From assembly GCA_002450895.1 (NCBI GenBank), contig DKAR01000178.1, positions 1 through 12,938 on the forward strand: a stretch of 12,938 nt of DNA. The letters are read 5' to 3'. Each line of letters begins with the position of its first letter. Within the stretch, counting starts at the first letter, position 1. The DNA is from Proteobacteria bacterium UBA6921. GTDB lineage: Bacteria; Pseudomonadota; Gammaproteobacteria; SG8-11. The notes under the pieces are model-generated. The model searched no databases and was not told the DNA's origin. It was given only the letters and a program-made list of their open reading frames with translations. Positions 1 through 7,600 of the stretch are shown here, one piece after another. The translations under genes were made by a program, and so were the position numbers.

Positions 1-642
1 TCCTTCCATGTTCGGGGGAAGCTTCTTGTTTGACGAAGCGCGCCAGGTGTCGCCGCGTGATTTGAAATCGATTCGCGCGATCGTTTTTCCGTGGTATTCC
101 CAAACGTGGGTATAGCGCCTTCCAACGGAGTGTTTCAGTTCGGTATAGAAGTGAAGTTTTCGCGTTTGGCCGTGTGAAGGGTAGGATGATTCAACGGGTG
201 CTCCGGGAACGCCGCCACGCATGGACTCCGTAAGCAATGCATGAACCACTTCGTTTTCAGTGCCGGACTGTTGCGGTGGCGTGGCGGGATGTGGCGCTAC
301 GCCGCCGGGCGCCATTTTTTCATGGTTCGAAGCCCCTGCGGCTACGACTGCTTGATTCGCGATCTGGGAAGGCACGTCCGCCGTCGGGTCCTGGATCGAT
401 TCCAGTCGCGTTGGCTCTACGGCGGTCCCGTCCATTTCTTCCACGTCATGTCGAAAAGCCCAACTCGCAATCGCTAACACCACGGCCAGCGTAAGCGTGC
501 CCAGCATGGTCATTCGGCGGAACGTTACGCCGGGAGTAACCGGGTGCTGCAGGCGGGCGAGATGTTCTTCCGGGGTCAGGGCGGACTGCGGTATCCGAAC
601 GCGAATCGTGAGTTTTTTCTGGTCCGGCGGCATACGGCTCAT
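1..642 (-). CDS. DUF2914 domain membrane-anchored protein, partial (C-terminus beyond left edge)
   Basis: The frame is open from ATG at 642-640 to the window edge, giving 214 visible residues. Residues 1-43 are a polar cytoplasmic stretch (LTIRVRIPQS, then a TPEEHLARL segment). Residues about 45-63 form one hydrophobic transmembrane helix, and about 65-135 are a Pro/Ala/Glu-rich linker. From about residue 137 the protein matches the DUF2914 pattern: VVHALLTESMRGGVPGAPVE, then FYTEL, a G-(x)n-HVWEYHGK segment, a GDTWRASSNKKL segment and the start of the closing NMEG stretch. Known members have this aromatic-rich C-terminal domain, and its molecular function is not established. The topology predicts a periplasmic DUF2914 domain on a single anchor. 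No clear ribosome binding site precedes the ATG, so Met4 (633) is an alternative start. The gene is divergent from the pilus chemosensory operon, which gives no firm functional link. The family call is strong; the role is unknown. Confidence 0.85.
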   Translation of the reverse strand, partial: MSRMPPDQKKLTIRVRIPQSALTPEEHLARLQHPVTPGVTFRRMTMLGTLTLAVVLAIASWAFRHDVEEMDGTAVEPTRLESIQDPTADVPSQIANQAVVAAGASNHEKMAPGGVAPHPATPPQQSGTENEVVHALLTESMRGGVPGAPVESSYPSHGQTRKLHFYTELKHSVGRRYTHVWEYHGKTIARIDFKSRGDTWRASSNKKLPPNMEG

Positions 643-935
643 GCCGCGAAATGTAGCGGAAATGGGCGGGATTGGCCACTTCGGGAAACAAAAATCCGGA
701 TCTTCGAGGGCCGCGTTCGGATCGCATTTGCGGCGTGACCCGGGTCCCGCTTTTCGGTGTCCTCCGGAAACTGATTCTTAGGCCCAACTTAAATGTGAAA
801 TCACGCAGTCGAACTTTTGCGATTGCGCTCTCATTTAGTTGATTCAAAGCCCTAAGGTGCGCGCGAATCACACCGATATGTCCAGCACGAAGTCCGTGCT
901 CAGGTGCGGTCCGTTTGTCCTGGTAGCGTGCGGTT
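643..935. other. Divergent intergenic region between DUF2914 gene and pilG
   Basis: These 293 bp must hold the promoters for both divergent genes. I found no convincing -35/-10 pair in either direction and no sigma54 (GG-N10-GC) element. Visible structures are a perfect 10-bp palindrome GACCCGGGTC at 737-746, a short inverted repeat TGTGA-AA-TCACG at 794-805, and a 6-bp stem hairpin at 884-900 just upstream of pilG. The plus-strand reading frames crossing 237-781 overlap the DUF2914 gene and resemble no protein I know. Confidence 0.6.
884..900 (+). promoter_or_regulatory. Hairpin in the probable pilG leader
   Basis: AGCACG at 884-889 and CGTGCT at 895-900 form a perfect 6-bp stem around a 5-base loop AAGTC. 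It ends 35 bases before the pilG ATG and would lie in the 5' leader if transcription begins upstream of it. There is no T-tract, so it is not an intrinsic terminator. Its function is unknown and it may be a chance structure. Confidence 0.25.
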
Positions 936-1823
936 ATGGCAAAAAACAAAACACATATCTCTGTCGGCGTTGTGGATCTTCCGGACCATGAGCGCGTCAT
1001 CCTGAAACTCATCTTCGCGGTTTCGCATAAATCCGCTGTCCGGAATTTTGCGTACTCGCTTTCAGATCTCGAGCACGCGAACATTGTGCTGCGCGATGCC
1101 AGCTCTGAAACGCCGGTAACGGCGCAGCCGGTTCTCAACGTCATGGATTCCACCGCCAAACACGACGGCGGCGCACCGACGATGCTGCGTCCGCTGATTG
1201 CGACGCGGGTTCTTGCGATCCTTGATGATTATTTTGCCCAGCAACAGTCCGCGCCGGTTGAAACGGAAGGCAGCCACGATGTGGCCATCGTGAACGATCG
1301 CGCCGACGACGGAACGCAAGGCGATTCAGACGCAACGCGCCATATCGCCCGCGACATTTCCCTGATCGATGATGCATTGCTAAACGAAGATATCGTTGTT
1401 CCTCCGCCACGAACTGCAGATGCTCCGAAGGTCGCACGTAAACGCGCCCTTGTTGTGGATGACAGCCCGGCGGTTCGCAAACAGCTTGAAATCGAGCTTG
1501 TCCACTTCGATGTTGACGTTGATTACGCCGCCTCGGCACGCCAGGCCATTGCGATGATCGACGCGAACGAATACGACGTTGCATTTCTCGATGTTGTTCT
1601 TCCCGATATGGACGGCTATCAGATCTGCAAGCGCGCCAAGGCTCGCTCGCGCCGAACCAAGGTTGTCATGCTGACCGGCAAGGCGACCACGGAAGACAAA
1701 CTGAAGGGCACCCTGGCCGGTTGCGATGCCTATCTCGTGAAGCCGGTGGGTCGTCTCACTTTCCAATCCACCGTAAAAAATTTCCTGCCGCTGTCAGTTG
1801 GCGCGCAGTCGCTGAAACTCTAA
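936..1823 (+). CDS. pilG: PilG-type twitching-motility response regulator with N-terminal pseudo-receiver
   Basis: This 295-residue protein is likely an output regulator of the Pil-Chp pathway, phosphorylated by ChpA; PilG in P. aeruginosa promotes pilus extension and cAMP production. The C-terminal receiver (about 168-287) has the full active site: Asp175/Asp176 (ALVVDDS), phospho-acceptor Asp219 (FLDVVLPDMDGY), Thr247 (VVMLTGKA) and Lys269 (YLVKP). The EDKLKGTLAGCDAYLVKP stretch resembles PilG. Residues about 8-100 look like a second, degenerate receiver: VGVVDLPDHERVILKLIF in the beta1-alpha1 position, ANIVLRDAS where beta3 would be, and MLRPL where the conserved Lys-Pro would be. An acidic, poorly conserved linker (about 101-165) joins them. 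P. aeruginosa PilG is a single receiver of about 135 residues, so this one is more than twice that length. No strong ribosome binding site precedes the ATG. It is first in the operon, 9 bp before pilH. The receiver call is certain; PilG rather than another receiver protein rests on gene order. Confidence 0.85.
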   Translation: MAKNKTHISVGVVDLPDHERVILKLIFAVSHKSAVRNFAYSLSDLEHANIVLRDASSETPVTAQPVLNVMDSTAKHDGGAPTMLRPLIATRVLAILDDYFAQQQSAPVETEGSHDVAIVNDRADDGTQGDSDATRHIARDISLIDDALLNEDIVVPPPRTADAPKVARKRALVVDDSPAVRKQLEIELVHFDVDVDYAASARQAIAMIDANEYDVAFLDVVLPDMDGYQICKRAKARSRRTKVVMLTGKATTEDKLKGTLAGCDAYLVKPVGRLTFQSTVKNFLPLSVGAQSLKL

Positions 1824-1832
1824 AGGAACGCC

Positions 1833-2198
1833 ATGACCATCAAGACTGTACTGGTCGTCGATGACTCGCTTACCGAGTTGACACATATCGAAACGATTGT
1901 TGCCGCTACGGGGTGTACGGTCCTGCGTGCATCGACCGGTCGTGAGGCTCTGGAAATTGCCCGGGATCAGCTGCCGGACATCATTTTCATGGACATCATC
2001 ATGCCGGAGATGGATGGGTATGAAGCGACACGCCGCCTCGCCAATGATCCGCTGACCTGCAACATTCCGATCATTTTCGTAAGTAGCAAGCGGCAGAAGG
2101 CAGATATTGTGTGGGGGCAGTTGCAGGGTGGCAAGGGCTACATTACCAAGCCATTCAGCCCCAGTCAGATCGTCGACCAAATCAAGGCGTTCAACTAA
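1833..2198 (+). CDS. pilH: PilH-type single-domain response regulator
   Basis: This 121-residue stand-alone receiver has the acidic pair Asp10/Asp11 (VLVVDDS), phospho-acceptor Asp54 (IIFMDIIMPEMDGY), Ser84 at the switch position (FVSSK) and Lys106 (YITKPF). The segment DIVWGQLQGGKGYITKP (91-107) contains the Trp-Gly-x-x-Gln-Gly signature that distinguishes PilH from CheY. In P. aeruginosa PilH acts downstream of ChpA and opposes or drains the PilG branch, favouring pilus retraction. A good ribosome binding site AAGGAA (1823-1828) sits 4 bases before the ATG. The stop codon overlaps the pilI start in TAATG, which indicates translational coupling. Length is normal for the family. Confidence 0.92.
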   Translation: MTIKTVLVVDDSLTELTHIETIVAATGCTVLRASTGREALEIARDQLPDIIFMDIIMPEMDGYEATRRLANDPLTCNIPIIFVSSKRQKADIVWGQLQGGKGYITKPFSPSQIVDQIKAFN

Positions 2199-2698
2199 TG
2201 ACACCGCCGCAACCCGTTCGCGCGAACATCGCGACGCACGACGGCAGTGCCGGGGCGGCAGCGGCAGTTGCGCCTGGTACGCGCTACGGCTTTATCGTTT
2301 CGAGTTTCGGGATTCTTGTTCCGGAGCGTGTGCAAAGTGAAGTTGTATTGCAGCCTGCATTGTTCCCGATGCCGCTGGCTCCGGCGTGGCTGCTTGGATT
2401 AATGAATGCGCGCGGCAACGTTGCTCCAGTGTTTGACCTCACACAGCTTCTTACAGGGACGCCGCATCCGCGGCCAACCGCCGTTCTGCTGCTGGATCAG
2501 GGTCCCTGGATGGTCGGACTTGTGGTCGACAAACTTCCGCACGTGATTGACGTGCGCGACAGTGCACTGGAATCAAACCCCATTCCGGACAGTATGCAAC
2601 CGTATTTTATTTTTCGCGGCGAAACGGCAGGGCAGGCGTGGTGGGAGTTCGACCATCGCGCCTGTTTCGCCAAACTGGCCGCACAAGACCCGTACTGA
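2198..2698 (+). CDS. pilI: PilI CheW-like adaptor protein
   Basis: This is a 166-residue cytoplasmic adaptor that should dock the ChpA kinase to the PilJ receptor. The CheW fold spans about residues 27-160: RYGFIVSSFGILVPE, LFPMPLAPAWLLGLMNARG (beta-rich core with the usual L-G-L-x-N-x-R-G turn), NVAPVFDLTQLL, AVLLLDQGPWMVGLVVD and the closing QPYFIFRG. The first 25 residues are Ala/Pro-rich and probably disordered. The frame is open upstream to an ATG at 2111, but that start would overlap pilH by 88 bases. I chose ATG 2198 because it overlaps the pilH stop by one base (TAATG), a common coupling arrangement, and because the CheW fold begins soon after. pilJ follows after 9 bp. Confidence 0.9.
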   Translation: MTPPQPVRANIATHDGSAGAAAAVAPGTRYGFIVSSFGILVPERVQSEVVLQPALFPMPLAPAWLLGLMNARGNVAPVFDLTQLLTGTPHPRPTAVLLLDQGPWMVGLVVDKLPHVIDVRDSALESNPIPDSMQPYFIFRGETAGQAWWEFDHRACFAKLAAQDPY

Positions 2699-2707
2699 GG
2701 AAGCACC

Positions 2708-4600
2708 ATGCTGAACCGCCTGAACATCGGACCGCGCCTGGTCGCCTTGATCGCCGTACAGGCGATGGCACTTTGTTTTGTGGCTGCCGTCGCCGTTACC
2801 AGTCTGCGCAGCGCGGGTGCCACCACGGAAAAGCTCAACCGCGTCACCATCGAGCAGGTTTCACTGAACCATATGAGTGAAATTCTGCGCGACGAGATGT
2901 ACGGATCACTCAACAATCTCGCCATGGGACAAATTGGCCCGGATGTCGCTCAGGCGAACATTCTCGCGGCGAAGAATGTCCTCATGAGCGATTGGGATGA
3001 ATACCAGACCGGGAAAACCCCGGAGGAAATCGACGCCCTGCGCGATACCCTCGCAAAACATTTCAACAGCGTCATCATGGCCATGGATGATGTCGCGAAC
3101 CTGCTGCGCGAATACGATTCGACCAGGATGATGATTTACATGTCGACGCAGCTGAACCGGAATGTCATGCCGTTCCTGAGCCAGTTGAGTGACCAGATTG
3201 CAGAGCAGCAATTACAGTCCGAGGCGTTGTTCAAGGAGTCGTTGCACAGCAATGTATGGGACGTTGCCTGGACGGTTCTCGCGGCAGTACTTGGCCTTGG
3301 AATTGCCGGCACCCTCGGTTATTTCGTCTACTTATCAATGCGGGCGCCGATTCAAAAGCTGACCTCCGTTGTCGCCGAAATTTCGGAAGGCGATTTCTAC
3401 GCACGCGCCAAACTGCCCGGTTCAGATGAATTCAGTCGCCTGGGCGCGGCATTTGATCAGTTGCTGGATGAGCGCGTCACGACGCTGGTTCAGGCGGAAG
3501 AAGACAATGGCAAGTTGAACGACTCGGTCATCGCGCTATTACACGCGGTTTCAAAACTAAGTCAGCGCGACCTGACGGTAAAAATTCCCGTCACTGAAGA
3601 CATTACAGGCCCAGTCGCCGATGCGCTCAATCAACTGACGTCAGAAACAGCGCGGGTTCTGATCGGCGTGCGGCGTATCGCGGAGCAGGTCGCGAAAGCA
3701 TCGACGATGGTTCGAATGCAATCTGACGTGGTGATTGCGGTTGCATCAAGCGAGCAGGCCGAAGTTGAACAAACGGCCATTGCCCTGGCGCAGGCGGCTG
3801 AAACACTGAATCACATTTCAGAATTGACACGGGAGTGCAACAGTGCGGCGGAAGAGGCGGCGCGCACGACCGATACGGCGCTTGATACGGTGAATGGAAC
3901 CGTCTCCGGCATGAACTCGATTCGCACCACGATTCACGACACCGAAAAGCGCATTAAACGGCTAGGCGAGCGCTCACAGGAAGTTGGGCGTGCCATTGGC
4001 CTGATCAATACGATCGCCGAGCGAACCCATATTCTTGCGCTGAACGCGAGCATGCATGCGGCGTCAGCGGGCGAAGCCGGACGCGGCTTTGCCGTGGTTG
4101 CCGATGAGGTGCAACGCCTGGCCGAAAACGCTCGTGATGCCACGCAGCAGATCGCCAGCCTGGTGGGAAATATCCAGTCCGACACGGCGGAAACGATCGT
4201 GACGATGAACCGTGCCATTGAACAGGTCGTTGCCGGTTCTCGTATGGCTGAAGAAGCCGGTGAGCAAATGCAGCAGACGCGTGACAGTACGAAGCGACTG
4301 GTGGAGTCCGTCAAACAGATCGCCCAGGACGCTGAATATCAGACCCGGCTCGGGTCAGAGCTGCAGTTGCACGCCAGTTCGATTCAGGAGAGTACGCGCA
4401 AGACACGCACCCAGATGGAAGAACAGACGCAATACAGCAAGCGTCTCGTCCAATTCGCGAAAGGTCTGGTTGCGGCAGTTCAGGTTTTCACTTTGCCACA
4501 ATTGCCGAAAGCGTCCGGAGACACTCCTGTGACCACCGCGGAGATCTCGGACGCCAACGCGCGGACACAGCAGAACGATCTCAAGCAAAAGGTCTCGTAG
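2708..4600 (+). CDS. pilJ: PilJ-type methyl-accepting chemoreceptor
   Basis: This 630-residue inner-membrane receptor should feed the PilI-ChpA kinase complex. Transmembrane helix 1 is about residues 10-32 and helix 2 about 185-209. The periplasmic segment between them (33-184) is mostly helical and contains no long beta-rich stretch, resembling the 4-helix-bundle MCP sensor. A HAMP domain follows (about 210-262, MRAPIQKLTS...EISEGDF). A second HAMP-like unit lies at about 275-330 (LSQRDLTVKIPVTEDITGPV), as in other PilJ proteins. The signalling tip is intact at about 427-475: INTIAERTHILALNASMHAA, then GEAGRGFAVVADEVQRLAE. The tail after about 595 is polar with no NWETF-like methyltransferase tether. 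GAGGAAG (2697-2703) overlaps the pilI stop and is a clear ribosome binding site. P. aeruginosa PilJ has a much longer, duplicated PilJ periplasmic domain, so the ligand or input may differ. The MCP call is certain; the pilJ name rests on the operon and the second HAMP. Confidence 0.9.
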   Translation: MLNRLNIGPRLVALIAVQAMALCFVAAVAVTSLRSAGATTEKLNRVTIEQVSLNHMSEILRDEMYGSLNNLAMGQIGPDVAQANILAAKNVLMSDWDEYQTGKTPEEIDALRDTLAKHFNSVIMAMDDVANLLREYDSTRMMIYMSTQLNRNVMPFLSQLSDQIAEQQLQSEALFKESLHSNVWDVAWTVLAAVLGLGIAGTLGYFVYLSMRAPIQKLTSVVAEISEGDFYARAKLPGSDEFSRLGAAFDQLLDERVTTLVQAEEDNGKLNDSVIALLHAVSKLSQRDLTVKIPVTEDITGPVADALNQLTSETARVLIGVRRIAEQVAKASTMVRMQSDVVIAVASSEQAEVEQTAIALAQAAETLNHISELTRECNSAAEEAARTTDTALDTVNGTVSGMNSIRTTIHDTEKRIKRLGERSQEVGRAIGLINTIAERTHILALNASMHAASAGEAGRGFAVVADEVQRLAENARDATQQIASLVGNIQSDTAETIVTMNRAIEQVVAGSRMAEEAGEQMQQTRDSTKRLVESVKQIAQDAEYQTRLGSELQLHASSIQESTRKTRTQMEEQTQYSKRLVQFAKGLVAAVQVFTLPQLPKASGDTPVTTAEISDANARTQQNDLKQKVS

Positions 4601-4610
4601 GTAACTTCCC

Positions 4611-7600
4611 ATGGCACCGGCCCTGAATCACTTGATCGGTGAATTGACGCGTTTGGCCACGTCGCTCTACGAATTCCTGTTGCGCACAGAGCGCAATCCG
4701 GAGCGGCCGGGCTGGCGTGACCAGATCGAGCGATACGGCAAGGCAACCGTTCACTTGCGCTTGATGGCGCAAAACGTCGAGATGCAAGGAATTGCACAGG
4801 CGGCCATTTTGCAGCAGGACTTTCTGCGCGCATTGCTGCACGCCGAAGACGCACCATCGCCACGCGATTGGGATGCAATGGAACGCTGGCCGTTGCTGCT
4901 GTTGTCGTGCCTGGCAACTCCATTGACGTATGCCGCCATCGACGAGCTCGTTGCGTACTATCGCTCGCACCTGCCGGCGGACGAATTTGATGAGAATGCC
5001 ATACAGTCACTTCGGCTGGGATTCGCTTCGCGCGTAGATCCGAGCAGCGCGCGGCCGACCGCCCAGGTGGTTCGTCTTCCAACGTCAGCCCAGCGGCGCG
5101 ACATTGCCGCTGCCGCACTGAAGTTTGAGCCCAGCTCGGACCATGTTCGATACCTGCTTCAGCATGAGCTGCTCGAAGCGATTGCCGAGTACTACGTATT
5201 TTGTACAGCAAACCGTCGTGATGTTCCTGCGCTGTGCCATGCACTGCGCTTGTGCGCAGATCGCGTTCAGCTCCTGGGAATTTCCGCGGCCGGCTCCGGA
5301 ATGATTGGTCTGATGGACTGTTGCCTGTTGTGCCATGATGCCTTGGCCCAGCGTGCCAATCGCGGTGAACCCTTTAGCGAGCTTGAAAACGAACAACTCA
5401 AGACGTGGAGTGGGTTGGTTTCCCGCTATCTGGAAGCGCCGCATAACGAAGCAGTCAGCGAAGCGCTGGTGGCAATGCATCAGGTAACACCCTGGCTGCC
5501 GCGACTGAGCTACGAAGAATACGACGGCATCCGCGAATTCCTGAAGGAAGATACGTCGGATGAAAAGAGTCCCGAACCGATAGCGCCCGCACCGATTCGC
5601 GAGCGCGGTGCATCGGCACAAGTCGTCCCTTGGCCCGGTGAAACCCATCCCCGATTTGCTCCAGCAGTGCAAAAGCAGACAGAAGCGGTCGAAGGCAATG
5701 TTGATTCCGAGTCTAAAGCGACGTTGCCGGCAGAGGAGGCATTGACGGAAGTCGTTGCAGAGACTCCGGCTAAGGAAACGCATCTGTCAGAAGAGATCGA
5801 TACCCCCGCGATCGCGCCCGATTCCCCCGCGGATTTCACGGCGACAGCTGAAAGTCCTGCTGCGGAAATTGCGACGCTGATGCCGTCGATCGAATCAATC
5901 GCAGCCAGCATCGATTCGACCTGGTCGGATGAAGCACGTCAATTGATGCGAATCATCGCAGACGAACTCGAAGCAAGCGCACCCGCAGTTGAGTCGCTGG
6001 TCACGATGGCAAAAACGACGTCGATTGAAACAGACGCACATGCCGAAGCGGTCGCTGATCTTGAAACTCTACTGAATCGACTAATTGGCGCGACGCGCGC
6101 CGCCGGGCTTGTCGGCGTCGCAACTGCGCTGGATATATTGATGCGAAACCACTGCGGCATTTCAGATGGATCAGTGCCGCCGGCCAAAGCTTTTGCCGCA
6201 TTACGCGCTGCGCCCGCGCTGCTTGCGGCGTATTGCCGCGCGCCGCAGGATGCCTCGCAACGGGATGCTGTGGTTGCCGTCGTTCGGATGGCGGCATGGC
6301 GAACGGCGCCGCAAGCGCGCCAGCTTGATGCCCTGGAAGCAGCGCTTCTCATGGCACCGGAGCTGCCGGAAGATGACTCGCCGCCGCGTCCGACGCAGGC
6401 TCGCCCGGACGATGTCGCGCTGACCATTCCAAGCGATGCGAACCCGCGCTTGGTCGAAACCCTGTTACAGGAGTTGCCGCAGCGAACGAGCGATTTCTCG
6501 GCATGCGTGCAGCGCTTGCGCCGTGCCGATGCCACCGCTGAAGACGTTATTGCCGCACAACGTCATGCCCACACACTGAAGGGCGCTGCAAATACCGTGG
6601 GTGTCGCGGGCATCGCGAACCTGACCCATCATATTGAAGACGTGTTGCAGGAGTATCTGAACCAGAAGCGGATTCCGACCGGGAATGTTTTGACATTGTT
6701 GCAGCACGGAGCAGATCTTCTGGAGGCCATGTGTGAATCGCTTCTCAAGGGCGGAAGCACCCCGGAAGAGGCCGTTACCGTCTTGCAGGACGTATTGGAC
6801 GTCGCCAATCAGATTGATCGCGAAGGCTTGCCGGTTGTGGAACCGAACGTTCCAGCTGAAGTCCCCGCCGTTACGGTCACGTCGCCCGCAGCGACGGCAG
6901 AGCCCGCGCCAGCAACGATGCCCACCGAGCCACCGGCGTTGGTTAGCGAACACGCCACAGCCATGCTGCGGGTGCCCGCCAACCTCATTGATGAGCTTCT
7001 GCGGCTGGCCGGTGAAAGCATCATCGTCGGCGGGCAGCTTCGCGAACAACTCAAGCACGCGGCACGGCAAACGGCGCTGGCCGCCGAGCAACATGCGCAC
7101 GTAATTCAGCGCATGGATCAGCTCGAGCATCTGGTCGATACGCGCGGCATGTCGGTTACGAATACGGCCCCGGTTGAAACCCGCGTACTGGATTCGCTCG
7201 AACTTGATCATTTCAACGAGATGCACACTCTGGCGCGCCAGCTGGCCGAAGCCGCGACGGACGCGCGCGAGCTGACGCAAAGCATCGAACCGTGCATTGC
7301 ACAAAGTCAGGAACTTCTTGCCGCACAGAATCGGTTGCAGCGCGACGTGCGGGACTCCGTGCTTCGGGCCCGAATGGTTCCGGTGACTTCGATCATTCCG
7401 CGCCTGCAGCGTGCAGTCAGGCAGACGTGCCGACTGACGTCAAAGGAAGCCGAACTGAATGTTTCCGGCGACGAAACGCTCATCGACGGGGACATCCTCG
7501 AAAAAATTGCTGATCCGCTGATGCATCTTCTGCGCAACGCAATCGACCACGGAATTGAGCCGGTGGCGGTGCGTTCAGAACTCGGCAAGGAAACCATCGG

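Noticed and set aside
794..805. TGTGA-AA-TCACG resembling a CRP/Vfr site upstream of pilG
   Set aside because: The half-sites are separated by 2 bp instead of the 6 bp needed for CRP/Vfr, so it does not match the known operator.
446..1159. Long open minus-strand frame of 237 codons crossing the divergent intergenic region
   Set aside because: It overlaps both the DUF2914 gene and the start of pilG in other frames, has no ribosome binding site, and its translation is Arg/Ser/Thr-rich with no recognisable domain.
2111..2197. Upstream ATG giving a 195-residue PilI
   Set aside because: It would overlap pilH by 88 bases and add residues unlike any CheW protein; the TAATG-coupled start at 2198 is more economical.
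4480..5244. Long minus-strand frames inside chpA (this one plus 6465-7304 and 7794-8540)
   Set aside because: All lie opposite confirmed chpA coding sequence; the translations are low-complexity and lack domains or start signals.
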